Positions 25,019 to 32,537 of a stretch of DNA of 34,521 bases are shown here, in pieces. The notes beneath the pieces were generated by a model. The model had not been told where the DNA came from, did no database searches, and saw nothing but the letters and a program-made list of their open reading frames with translations. The translations under genes were made by a program, and so were the position numbers. Each line of letters starts with the position of its first letter. The stretch's first letter is position 1. This DNA comes from JBCDBH01 sp039184055 (GTDB lineage: Bacteria; Acidobacteriota; Thermoanaerobaculia; Multivoradales; J023), in NCBI GenBank assembly GCA_039184055.1, contig JBCDBH010000016.1, positions 1 through 34,521 on the forward strand. The letters run 5' to 3'.

Positions 25019-26739
25019 GCGAACGACTTGGCGACGCGCTCGTCAAAGCAGGCAAGATCAACCCCGACCAGCTCAAAGAAGCCCTGCGCCGTCAGGCCGA
25101 AGAAGGCGGTCGCCTGGGCTCCAACCTGGTCAAGATCGGCGCGCTCGGCGAAGAAGAGCTGGTCGGATTCCTGTCGAAACACTTCGGCGCCTCGGCGATC
25201 AACCTCTCCAAGGTCGAAGTCGACGAAGCGGTGGTCAAGATCATCCCGGCCGATATCGCGCGCAAATACACCATCATGCCGGTCGCCAAGTCGGGCGCCA
25301 AAGTCACCATCGCGATGCTCGACCCGACCAACGTCTTCGCCATGGACGACATCAAGTTCATGACCGGCTACAACGTCGAGCCGGTGGTCGCCTCCGAGTC
25401 GGCGATCCGCATGGCGATCGACAAATATTACGGCTCCACCCACGCCCTCGAGCTCAAGAAGGTCATGGAAGACCTCGACGAAGATCTCGGCGGTGGCGCC
25501 GATCTCGAGGTCCTCGACGAAGAGCCGGAAGAATTCGACATCGACGCGCTCGAGGACGAATCCGACGAGGCGCCCGTCGTCCGTCTGGTCAACATCATCC
25601 TCACCGACGCCATCAAACGCGGCGCCTCCGACATCCACATCGAGCCCTACGAAAAGCGCTATCGCTGTCGTTACCGGGTGGACGGCATTCTCTACGAAGT
25701 GATGAACCCACCGCTGCGTCTGCGCGAGGCCATCACCAGCCGTATCAAGATCATGTCGAAGCTCGACATCGCCGAAAAACGTCTGCCTCAAGACGGCCGC
25801 ATCAAGATCAAAACCAAGATCGGCGACCAAAACAAAGAGCTCGACTTCCGCGTCTCCATCTTGCCGTGCATCTTCGGCGAGAAAATCGTCATGCGCTTGC
25901 TCGACAAAGACAAGCTCATGCTCGACATGACCAAGCTCGGTTTCGAAGCCGAGAGCCTCGAGTGGTTCAGCACCGCCATCTCCCAGCCCTACGGCATGTG
26001 TCTGGTCACCGGTCCGACCGGATCCGGCAAAACCAACACCCTCTACTCGGCGCTCTCCAGTCTCAACACCACCGAAACCAACATCATGACCGCCGAAGAC
26101 CCGGTCGAATTCAATCTCACCGGTATCAACCAGGTGCAGATGAAGGAATCGATCGGTCTCAACTTCGCGGCGGCGCTGCGTTCCTTCCTACGTCAGGATC
26201 CGAACATCGTGCTCGTCGGTGAGATCCGCGACTTCGAAACCGCCGAGGTGTCGATCAAAGCCGCGCTCACCGGTCATATGGTGCTCTCCACCCTGCACAC
26301 CAACGACGCGCCTTCGACCATCAACCGTCTGATGAACATGGGCATCGAGCCCTTCCTCGTCGCCACCTCGGTCAACGTCGTCGTCGCCCAACGTCTCATC
26401 CGTCGTATCTGCAAATTCTGCAAAGAGCCGATCGACGCCCCCACCTCCGCCCTCACCCAAGTCGGCTTCAGCGAACGCGAAGCCCGCGGCATCAAGCTCT
26501 TCAAAGGTCGTGGCTGCGAAAAATGCGGCGACACTGGCTACAAAGGCCGTCTCGGCCTCTTCGAAGTCATGCGTGTCGACGACGACCTCCGTGACCTCAT
26601 CCTCAACGGCGCCACCTCCGTCGAGATCCGCGAACAAGCCATCGAAAATGGCATGCTCACCCTGCGTCGTAGCGGCCTGATCAAAATCCGCGACGGTTTG
26701 ACGACGATCGAAGAAGTGGTGCGCGAGACGGTGATGTAG
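25015..26739 (+). CDS. pilB: PilB-type type IV pilus assembly ATPase
   Basis: Cytoplasmic hexameric ATPase that powers pilus extension. The 574-aa protein has an N-terminal GspE-N/MshEN domain (about 1-140, LGDALVKAGKINPDQLKEAL), an acidic linker (about 151-187), then the second N-domain (RGASDIHIEPY, 202-212). Walker A GPTGSGKT is at 333-340, the Asp box at about 360-363, Walker B IVLVGEIRD at 398-406 and the His box GHMVLSTLHTN at 420-430. The tetracysteine zinc site is Cys466, Cys469, Cys501 and Cys504. The start overlaps the heptosyltransferase stop by 4 nt. GspE of type II secretion is the alternative; the N-domain and motif spacing fit PilB better. No pilT or pilC is adjacent. Confidence 0.93.
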   Translation: MSERLGDALVKAGKINPDQLKEALRRQAEEGGRLGSNLVKIGALGEEELVGFLSKHFGASAINLSKVEVDEAVVKIIPADIARKYTIMPVAKSGAKVTIAMLDPTNVFAMDDIKFMTGYNVEPVVASESAIRMAIDKYYGSTHALELKKVMEDLDEDLGGGADLEVLDEEPEEFDIDALEDESDEAPVVRLVNIILTDAIKRGASDIHIEPYEKRYRCRYRVDGILYEVMNPPLRLREAITSRIKIMSKLDIAEKRLPQDGRIKIKTKIGDQNKELDFRVSILPCIFGEKIVMRLLDKDKLMLDMTKLGFEAESLEWFSTAISQPYGMCLVTGPTGSGKTNTLYSALSSLNTTETNIMTAEDPVEFNLTGINQVQMKESIGLNFAAALRSFLRQDPNIVLVGEIRDFETAEVSIKAALTGHMVLSTLHTNDAPSTINRLMNMGIEPFLVATSVNVVVAQRLIRRICKFCKEPIDAPTSALTQVGFSEREARGIKLFKGRGCEKCGDTGYKGRLGLFEVMRVDDDLRDLILNGATSVEIREQAIENGMLTLRRSGLIKIRDGLTTIEEVVRETVM

Positions 26740-26760
26740 CGAGGCCGCGAGCTTTCACGC

Positions 26761-27666
26761 GTGCCCCACTTCGACGCCTACCTCTTCGCCGATTGGAGCG
26801 CGTCGAGCCTGCCGACCTCGCCCGAGCCACGACCCGACGCGATCTGGGTCGGTTGGCTGCGGCCCGAGCGAACCGAGCCGGAGTCGGCGTACTTTCGTAC
26901 GCGTCACGACGCCATCGACTTCCTCGAGGAAACACTCCTCGGCTGGGTCGTCGCCGATCAGCGCGTGCTGGTCGGATTCGACTTCCCGTACGGCTATCCG
27001 GTGGGTACCGCCGAAGCGCTCGGCCGCGACGGCTGGCGCGGCATCTGGAACGAGCTGGCCGACGCGATCGACGACGGCCCAAAGAACGAAAACAACCGCT
27101 GGACCGTCGCCGCCGCGCTCAACCACCGCATCGAGCCCGACACGCCCGGTCCGTTCTGGGGCTGCCCACCCAGCGGCCGTGCCTCGACCTTGACCAGCAA
27201 GCAGAAGGGCATCGTCGACTTCCCCTACAACGGCGCGCTCGCGCAGCGGCGTCTCACTGAGCTTTGTCTTCCTCGCACCCAAGAAACGTGGAAGCTCCTC
27301 GGTGCCGGCAGCGTCGGCAGCCAGGCCCTGCTCGGTATTCCACGCGTCCATCACCTTCGCTTCCACCCCGAGCTCACCCCGCACAGTCTCGTCTGGCCCT
27401 TCGAAACCGGCTTCGCCATCCCCGTTGATCGGCGTCCGCTGATCCTGCATGCCGAGGTCTGGCCAGGCATCGTCGAAGAACGCGTGCGCGCGCATCAGAC
27501 GGGCACGATTCGCGACCGTGTCCAGGTCGAGCAACTCTGTCTTTGGGCCTCCGAGGAGAATCGCGCCGGTCGACTCGACGATGTCTTCGGCCGCCCCACG
27601 AATCTCACAGACGACCAGGTCGAGCTCATTTTGCGTGAGGAAGGGTGGATCCTCGGAGCTGATTAA
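26761..27666 (+). CDS. DUF429-like protein of unknown function
   Basis: Soluble 301-aa protein starting at a GTG, 21 nt after pilB. It opens YLFADWSASS (7-16) and has VGFDFPYGYP at 71-80, then GPKNENNRWTVAAALN, GPFWGCPPSG, WKLLGAGSVGSQALLGIP and WPFETGF. Spaced acidic residues in the first two motifs suggest an RNase H-like fold, which is inference. From memory, similar proteins in alphaproteobacteria have been labelled as molybdopterin-guanine dinucleotide synthesis; I see no sequence reason to accept that. No neighbour indicates a pathway. Confidence 0.75.
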   Translation: MPHFDAYLFADWSASSLPTSPEPRPDAIWVGWLRPERTEPESAYFRTRHDAIDFLEETLLGWVVADQRVLVGFDFPYGYPVGTAEALGRDGWRGIWNELADAIDDGPKNENNRWTVAAALNHRIEPDTPGPFWGCPPSGRASTLTSKQKGIVDFPYNGALAQRRLTELCLPRTQETWKLLGAGSVGSQALLGIPRVHHLRFHPELTPHSLVWPFETGFAIPVDRRPLILHAEVWPGIVEERVRAHQTGTIRDRVQVEQLCLWASEENRAGRLDDVFGRPTNLTDDQVELILREEGWILGAD

Positions 27667-27688
27667 CTTGAGAGATATCCTCGTTTTC

Positions 27689-27898
27689 ATGAAATCAGTC
27701 GTCGTACAGACGCTCGAACGGCCCACGGTTCATGCAGAGACCATTATCGGCATCAAGCAAGGTCTCGAATCGATGAAACGTGGTGAAGGGCGTCCCGCGT
27801 CCGAAGTGTTCGACATGATTCGTCAAAAGCATCAGATCCCGCCTTTTGACGAACGATCCACGTGCTCCATTTCCGCCACTGGGCGCGACGCTCGATGA
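27689..27898 (+). CDS. Small antitoxin-like ORF (possible orphan or remnant)
   Basis: A 69-aa ORF from the ATG at 27689, 22 nt after the DUF429-like gene. Residues about 19-51 (IIGIKQGLESMKRGEGRP, then ASEVFDMIRQKHQIP) resemble small type II antitoxins that usually end at that point and precede a RelE/ParE toxin. Here the frame continues 18 residues into unrelated sequence containing one arm of an inverted repeat. No toxin-like ORF follows in any frame. It may be a decayed module. The rest of 27899-28075 shows no feature I can support. Confidence 0.4.
   Translation: MKSVVVQTLERPTVHAETIIGIKQGLESMKRGEGRPASEVFDMIRQKHQIPPFDERSTCSISATGRDAR
27819..27853. repeat. Perfect 11-bp inverted repeat with 13-nt spacer
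   Basis: TTCGTCAAAAG (27819-27829) and CTTTTGACGAA (27843-27853) are exact reverse complements across a 13-nt spacer. The structure spans the point where the antitoxin-like reading frame departs from its expected end. No T-tract follows on either strand, so it is not a standard terminator. Confidence 0.8.
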
Positions 27899-28075
27899 CA
27901 GCCTCAGAAGTCGTCTTGCCGTAACCCGCCAAGGCCGGACGGCCACCCACGTCACCCCGCCTCCAGCTCGTACCACCGCCTCCAAATCGTTGAATCCGTT
28001 CATGCTACCCTGACGTAACGCAAGGGTACGCGATGGTCGATTCAACGACTCGCGTGATCTGGGCACCTCCTCGGT

Positions 28076-29932
28076 ATGACGACACGACGCCTGCTTGTCC
28101 CCCTCTTTGTTTCTCTCCTGTGCGCGACGCTCGCCCACGCATCCGAAACGGCTACCACCGAGCCCGCTACCGAACCCGCCGCCGAGCCGGAAAGCCGGTA
28201 CGAGAACTGGCTGGAAGAAGTGACGCCGCTGATCACGGGCGCGGAGAAGAGTCTTTTTCTCAGTCTGGAAGAGGATTATCAGCGCGACGCCTTCGTGCAG
28301 AAGTTCTGGCGGGTGCGGGATCCGTATCCGCGTACGACGCGCAATGAGCTGAAGGAGCGCTGGCCGATTCGGGTAGCGGAGGCGCGGGCGAAGTACCGAC
28401 GGCTCGACGACGATCGCTCACGTGCCCTCCTGGTGCACGACCGACCGAGCCGAGAGCTCCAGGTGAAATGCACGACGACGCAGGTTCCGGCCGAAATCTG
28501 GGCGTATTTCAACGGCAGTCAGCAGGTGGACTTTCCTTTTGTCTTGGTCTTCCTGCAGTACTCCAGTCAGGACGTCCACCGTCTGTGGATTCCCGGCAAG
28601 AGCGCGGCGAGCGCGGATCAAATCGCCGCCCGGGTGCGACGCTGTGTCAACGGCAACCAGCTCAACCAGATCATGAACGGGTTGCGACGCGAGGGTGACG
28701 ACTATCTCCTCCAGCTCCAGGCAGTGATGGCGAAGCCTCAGCCGTCATCGACCGAGTGGGTGGATACCTTTGTCACCCTGTCGACCCAGCTTCCCGCCGA
28801 CGCCACACCGCTCACCAGCGAGCTGATGATCGATTATCCGGGTCGTTATCAAAACCGCACGGTGCTTCAGGGCGTGTTTTCGGTGCCGACGAGCGATGCC
28901 GTGGTCTCGGATCTGGCGGGTTATCGATCGTACGATTTCTTGGTCGTCGGTGAGGTGGTCCGGCCGGGCGATCAATTCTTCGAGAATTTCCGCTATACCT
29001 TCAGCGTCCCCGCCGAGCTGACCAACGACGCCATCCCGATCGTCTTCCAGCGCTATCTACGCCCGGGTGACTATCGTCTCGTGGTGCGCTTGGAAGACCT
29101 CAACGGCACCGGCGGGCTACGCGTCAACCAAGACCTCGTCGTGCCGACCCGTGGCACCGAGACGCAGATCGCCAGCAATGACCTGGCCGCCGATCTCTTC
29201 GCCGAAGCCGCGGCGGTGCTCAACGACGACGTGCCTCGGATCGAGATTCTCGAACCGCCAGCGCGGCTGCTCACCGGCCCGGTGCGTTTCGACGCCCGGG
29301 TGCTCGGCAAGGGCATCGAAAAGGTGCGATTCCTGCTCGACGAACAGACCCTGGCGACCAAGAATCGCGCGCCGTGGGAAATCGAAATCGATCTCGGTGA
29401 TCAGCCGGCGATGCGCAACCTGCGCGTCGAAGGACTCGACGCCACGGGGCTCCAGCTCGCCGTCGATGAGATGTTGATCAATAGCGGTCAGCGGTTCGCG
29501 GTCGAGCTGGTCGAGCCACGCAAAGGACAACGCTACGAGCGCTCGGTACAGGCCAGGTGGCGATCGCGGTACCCGAAGGACGCACGCTCGATCGCGTCGA
29601 GCTCTTTGTCGATCAACGCAAGGTGGCGACGCTCTATCAGGAGCCCTACGTCCACCCGATCCTGCTCGACGGTGGCGGTGAGCTCGAATTCGTCCGCGCG
29701 GTGGCCCATCTCGCCGACGGCACGAGCGCCGAGGATCTGGTCTTCATCAACGCACCCGACATCGACGAAGTCGACGTGCAATTGGTCGAGCTCTACACCA
29801 CGGTGCTCGACACCAGCGGCCGCCCGGTTCAAGACCTCGCGCTCGGCGATTTCACCGTCGAGGAAGACGGCCGCAAACAAGACATCAAACGTTTCGAACG
29901 GGTCGAAGAGTCACCGATTCAAGTCGGGGTGA
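28076..29932 (+). CDS. GWxTD-domain exported protein, N-terminal part of a frameshifted GWxTD-VWFA gene
   Basis: The ORF begins with a signal peptide (MTTRRLLVPLFVSLLCATLA, cleavage near AHA) and a Thr/Glu/Pro-rich linker. A GWxTD-type domain follows (about 45-110): NWLEEVTPLIT, FVQKFWRVRDPYPRTTRNE. Beta-rich segments then continue to about residue 493 (FAVELVEPRKGQRYERSVQA). After that the frame turns into low-complexity Arg/Ser-rich sequence to 29932, which is out-of-frame reading of the VWFA gene. The genuine coding part therefore ends near 29554. Restoring one base there (for example a C in GCCAGG) fuses it to the following ORF into one protein of about 828 aa. Confidence 0.85.
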   Translation: MTTRRLLVPLFVSLLCATLAHASETATTEPATEPAAEPESRYENWLEEVTPLITGAEKSLFLSLEEDYQRDAFVQKFWRVRDPYPRTTRNELKERWPIRVAEARAKYRRLDDDRSRALLVHDRPSRELQVKCTTTQVPAEIWAYFNGSQQVDFPFVLVFLQYSSQDVHRLWIPGKSAASADQIAARVRRCVNGNQLNQIMNGLRREGDDYLLQLQAVMAKPQPSSTEWVDTFVTLSTQLPADATPLTSELMIDYPGRYQNRTVLQGVFSVPTSDAVVSDLAGYRSYDFLVVGEVVRPGDQFFENFRYTFSVPAELTNDAIPIVFQRYLRPGDYRLVVRLEDLNGTGGLRVNQDLVVPTRGTETQIASNDLAADLFAEAAAVLNDDVPRIEILEPPARLLTGPVRFDARVLGKGIEKVRFLLDEQTLATKNRAPWEIEIDLGDQPAMRNLRVEGLDATGLQLAVDEMLINSGQRFAVELVEPRKGQRYERSVQARWRSRYPKDARSIASSSLSINARWRRSIRSPTSTRSCSTVAVSSNSSARWPISPTARAPRIWSSSTHPTSTKSTCNWSSSTPRCSTPAAARFKTSRSAISPSRKTAANKTSNVSNGSKSHRFKSG

Positions 29933-30561
29933 TGATCGACAACTCGGCGTCGATGCGTGGCAGCCTGGGCGCGGTGCGCCGCGCCGCGCTCGGCTTCTTC
30001 CAGAACGCCGTCCGTCCGGGTGATCGCGCGGCGGTGATCACCTTCAATCGCTTTCCGAATCTGGCGGTGGAGCTCACCGGCAATGTGCGCAGCCTGGGCA
30101 GTGGTCTCGCCGGTCTGGTGCCCGAAGGCGAAACCGCCCTCTGGGACAGCGTCATGTACGGCCTCTACTACCTCGCCGGCGAACGTGGCCAGCGCGCCCT
30201 GCTGATCCTCTCCGACGGTCGCGACGAGGCGAGCACCTTCAGCTTCGACGACACGCTCGACTATGCCCGCCGCGCCGGCGTGACGCTCTACACGATTGCC
30301 CTCGGTCGTGACGCCGCGCGTGGCCCGCTCCGCACCCTCGCCGAGGAGACCGGTGGACGCTTCTTCAGCATCGACGACGCCGACGACCTCGACGAGGTCT
30401 ACGCCACGGTGCAACGCGAGCTGCGGTCGCAGTATTTGATCGCCTACCAATCGAGCAACACCGAGGATCTGACGACGTTTCGCCGGGTCGTGCTCGAGGT
30501 CGATCGCCCCGGGGTGACGGTGAAGACCCTTGCCGGGTATTACCCCTCACGACGACGCTGA
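29557..30561 (+). CDS. VWFA-related domain protein, C-terminal part of the frameshifted GWxTD-VWFA gene
   Basis: In this frame the sequence continues the upstream protein (VAIAVPEGRTLDRVELFVDQ), so the GTG at 29557 is probably not a real start. A beta-sandwich with VLDTSGRPVQDLALGDFTVEEDG (84-106) precedes a von Willebrand A domain. The MIDAS motif is DNSAS at 128-132, with Thr193 in GETALWD and Asp220 in LSDGRDEAS completing it. The ending LRSQYLIAYQSSN plus FRRVVLEVDRPGVTVKTLAGYY matches the VWFA-related domain described mainly in acidobacteria. The role is unknown; metal-dependent binding in the periplasm or outside is likely. Confidence 0.88.
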   Translation: MAIAVPEGRTLDRVELFVDQRKVATLYQEPYVHPILLDGGGELEFVRAVAHLADGTSAEDLVFINAPDIDEVDVQLVELYTTVLDTSGRPVQDLALGDFTVEEDGRKQDIKRFERVEESPIQVGVMIDNSASMRGSLGAVRRAALGFFQNAVRPGDRAAVITFNRFPNLAVELTGNVRSLGSGLAGLVPEGETALWDSVMYGLYYLAGERGQRALLILSDGRDEASTFSFDDTLDYARRAGVTLYTIALGRDAARGPLRTLAEETGGRFFSIDDADDLDEVYATVQRELRSQYLIAYQSSNTEDLTTFRRVVLEVDRPGVTVKTLAGYYPSRRR

Positions 30562-30646
30562 ACAGATTGTCATGTGCGGGTTTTCCGCAGCCTTATCGTC
30601 TTATGCTCATTTCTCCTGAAAACGGATTCCCGGTACCGGAGTTGGG

Positions 30647-30655
30647 TGCTATGAT
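30647..30655 (+). promoter_or_regulatory. Candidate extended -10 promoter for the secreted propeller array
   Basis: TGCTATGAT combines the TG extended -10 motif with TATGAT (30650-30655), 81 nt before the first propeller ATG. No good -35 lies 17 bp upstream (TTCCCG), which extended -10 promoters can tolerate. The gap 30562-30735 shows no other clear signal. Confidence 0.45.
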
Positions 30656-30735
30656 GCCGCCCCAATTCTCTACCGCTCGCTGCGCCGCCGGCCCCTTCCC
30701 GCCGCGTCACCGCGCACCCGACTTCAGGAGACTCC

Positions 30736-32481
30736 ATGCGACGAATCGCCCTCCTCGTGCTCGCAGGCCTGACCCTCACCGTCATGGCCGCCTCCGCTCA
30801 ACAGCCCACGATCGTGCAGGCGTCCGGTGTCGATAGTCGAGTCGACTACACCGAGCTGACCAAGTTCGGTCCGTGGGACGATCGCAATTACGATCTGACC
30901 CGAGAAGACCTCGCGCTGCTCTCCGACAACGAAGCCGACCTGGCCTTCGCGGTGCCGGCTTTTTATCGCGTCGAAATGCGGCGCAACTACGAGCTGATGA
31001 CCACCGGGCCGGCGCAATACCCGCGCAGCTCCCTGCCCTACTTCAAGCTCGAATACGGCGGCTACCTGGTGAACGGCAAGCTCCACCAAAGCGCCGAGCG
31101 CAACCTCGAGACCAAGCAGTGGACGCTCAATCTCGACGACGTCGTCGAGCAAAGTGATTACTTCGCCGCCAAGCGCGCCTACGAGTCGCTCGACGGTGAC
31201 GTGCGCGTGACCACGCCGGCGGGTGGCGCCGAATCGTCGATCACCATCAACCACACCGATTCGGACCAGGTGATCGTCGGCTCGAACGGCCCGAGCGGTG
31301 GCCAGCGCATGTGGTACTCGAACGACGGTGGTGCCTCCTGGACCGCCGCCGCCGCGCTGCCCCTCGGTGGCACCTGCTGCGATCCGACGATCGACTTCTC
31401 GTTCGACGGCTCGCTCGCCTACGTCGCCGCGCTCGGTGGCGGTCGCAACTATTTCTACCGCTCCGCCGACAACGGTCAGACCTGGGACGATCTCGCCAAC
31501 GAGCCGGGCAACGACCCGCGGCGCGAGATCGGCAGCGGCACCGACAAAGAGTTCATCCACGTCGACCGTTTCGCCACCTCGCCCCATCTCGACAACATCT
31601 ACATGACGTGGCACGAAGGCAACGTCATGCACATCGCGACCTCGGACGACTTCGGCAACACCTGGAGCGAGGTGAACTTCCCGGCCGAGCCGCGTGGTAT
31701 CGGTGGTGACATCACCAGCGATAGGAGCGGCAACCTCTACCACTGCTACCCGGCCTTCACGCCGCGCGACATCCTGCTCCAGACTTCGACCAACGGCGGC
31801 TCGACCTGGTCGGCCACCTCGAAGATCGACGACACCAACGGCTCGTTCATTTTTCCGGTGCCGTCGAGCTTCACCCGGCAGGTGTTCATCTACTGCTCGA
31901 TCGACGCCGACGTCTCGGACGGACCGTACTCCAACTCGATCTACGCCGCCTGGACCGATCACGACAACGCGACCACCTCGGGTACGGCGGCCAACAACCA
32001 CGCCGTGATCCGGGTCGCCTACTCGCGTGACGGTGGCACCACCTGGACCACCACCACCCCGCATGAAATCGACGACGTCGACAGCGTCGATCGCTGGCAC
32101 CAATGGCTCACCGTGGCCGAGAACGGCGACGTCTATGTCGGCTTCTACGACACCCGTGACGGTGTCCGCAGCTCGGTCGACTTCTACTATTCGGTGTCGA
32201 CCGACGGCGCCCAGACCTGGTCGGACCCGGTTCGCATGACGAGCGAGAGCTCACCGCGCGTGTCGAACGGTGGCTTCGAATTCGGCGACTACAACGGCAT
32301 GCACATCATCGACGGCCAGTTGATCAGTGTGTTCACCGACAGTCGTGACGAAGCTGGCGGTAGCTCCTTCAGCGTCGACATCTACGCCGCTGGCGTCAGC
32401 GGGCTCGGCGCCCTCGAAGAGATCTTCTCCGACAGTTTCGAGTCGGGTGATACCTCAGCCTGGTCCTCCACCGTTCCCTGA
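30736..32481 (+). CDS. Secreted Asp-box (BNR) beta-propeller protein, array copy 1
   Basis: Exported protein of 581 aa with a signal peptide (about 1-21, cleavage near ASA). Residues about 30-155 form a conserved region I do not recognise (GVDSRVDYTELTKFGPWDDR). Six Asp-box motifs of form S-x-(D/N)-x-G-x-(T/S)-W end at Trp202, 250, 310, 358, 437 and 495 (the last is degenerate, STDGAQTW), indicating a sialidase-like propeller. The FRIP motif and arginine triad of true sialidases are not evident, so enzyme activity is doubtful. The tail reads DSFESGDTSAWSSTVP. GGAG precedes the ATG at 5-nt spacing. It is the first of at least three tandem paralogs. Confidence 0.88.
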   Translation: MRRIALLVLAGLTLTVMAASAQQPTIVQASGVDSRVDYTELTKFGPWDDRNYDLTREDLALLSDNEADLAFAVPAFYRVEMRRNYELMTTGPAQYPRSSLPYFKLEYGGYLVNGKLHQSAERNLETKQWTLNLDDVVEQSDYFAAKRAYESLDGDVRVTTPAGGAESSITINHTDSDQVIVGSNGPSGGQRMWYSNDGGASWTAAAALPLGGTCCDPTIDFSFDGSLAYVAALGGGRNYFYRSADNGQTWDDLANEPGNDPRREIGSGTDKEFIHVDRFATSPHLDNIYMTWHEGNVMHIATSDDFGNTWSEVNFPAEPRGIGGDITSDRSGNLYHCYPAFTPRDILLQTSTNGGSTWSATSKIDDTNGSFIFPVPSSFTRQVFIYCSIDADVSDGPYSNSIYAAWTDHDNATTSGTAANNHAVIRVAYSRDGGTTWTTTTPHEIDDVDSVDRWHQWLTVAENGDVYVGFYDTRDGVRSSVDFYYSVSTDGAQTWSDPVRMTSESSPRVSNGGFEFGDYNGMHIIDGQLISVFTDSRDEAGGSSFSVDIYAAGVSGLGALEEIFSDSFESGDTSAWSSTVP

Positions 32482-32492
32482 TCCAACTCGAC

Positions 32493-32519
32493 AAGGGCCG
32501 CCGGTACACGGCGGCCCTT
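32493..32519 (+). terminator. Hairpin between array copies 1 and 2
   Basis: AAGGGCCGCCG (32493-32503) pairs perfectly with CGGCGGCCCTT (32509-32519) around a GTACA loop, 12 nt after the copy 1 stop. The following CTTCATTCT is only moderately T-rich, so it may be a partial terminator or an mRNA-stabilising hairpin. The copy 2 ribosome binding site lies 8 nt after it. Confidence 0.6.
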
Positions 32520-32537
32520 CTTCATTCTGGAGCCTTC

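Noticed and set aside
27695..28138. 147-codon minus-strand ORF opposite the antitoxin-like ORF
   Set aside because: No recognisable domain, no ribosome binding site evidence, and it runs into the start of the GWxTD gene; kept only as possible repeat-derived sequence to be searched.
29546..29560. Programmed -1 ribosomal frameshift
   Set aside because: No X-XXY-YYZ slippery sequence is present at the junction and no clear downstream stem was seen; a missing base explains the data more simply.
30724..32103. 459-codon minus-strand open frame with Gly/Val-rich translation
   Set aside because: Antisense to propeller copy 1; a similar antisense frame opens opposite copy 2 because the coding sequences are similar, so repetition is not evidence of coding.
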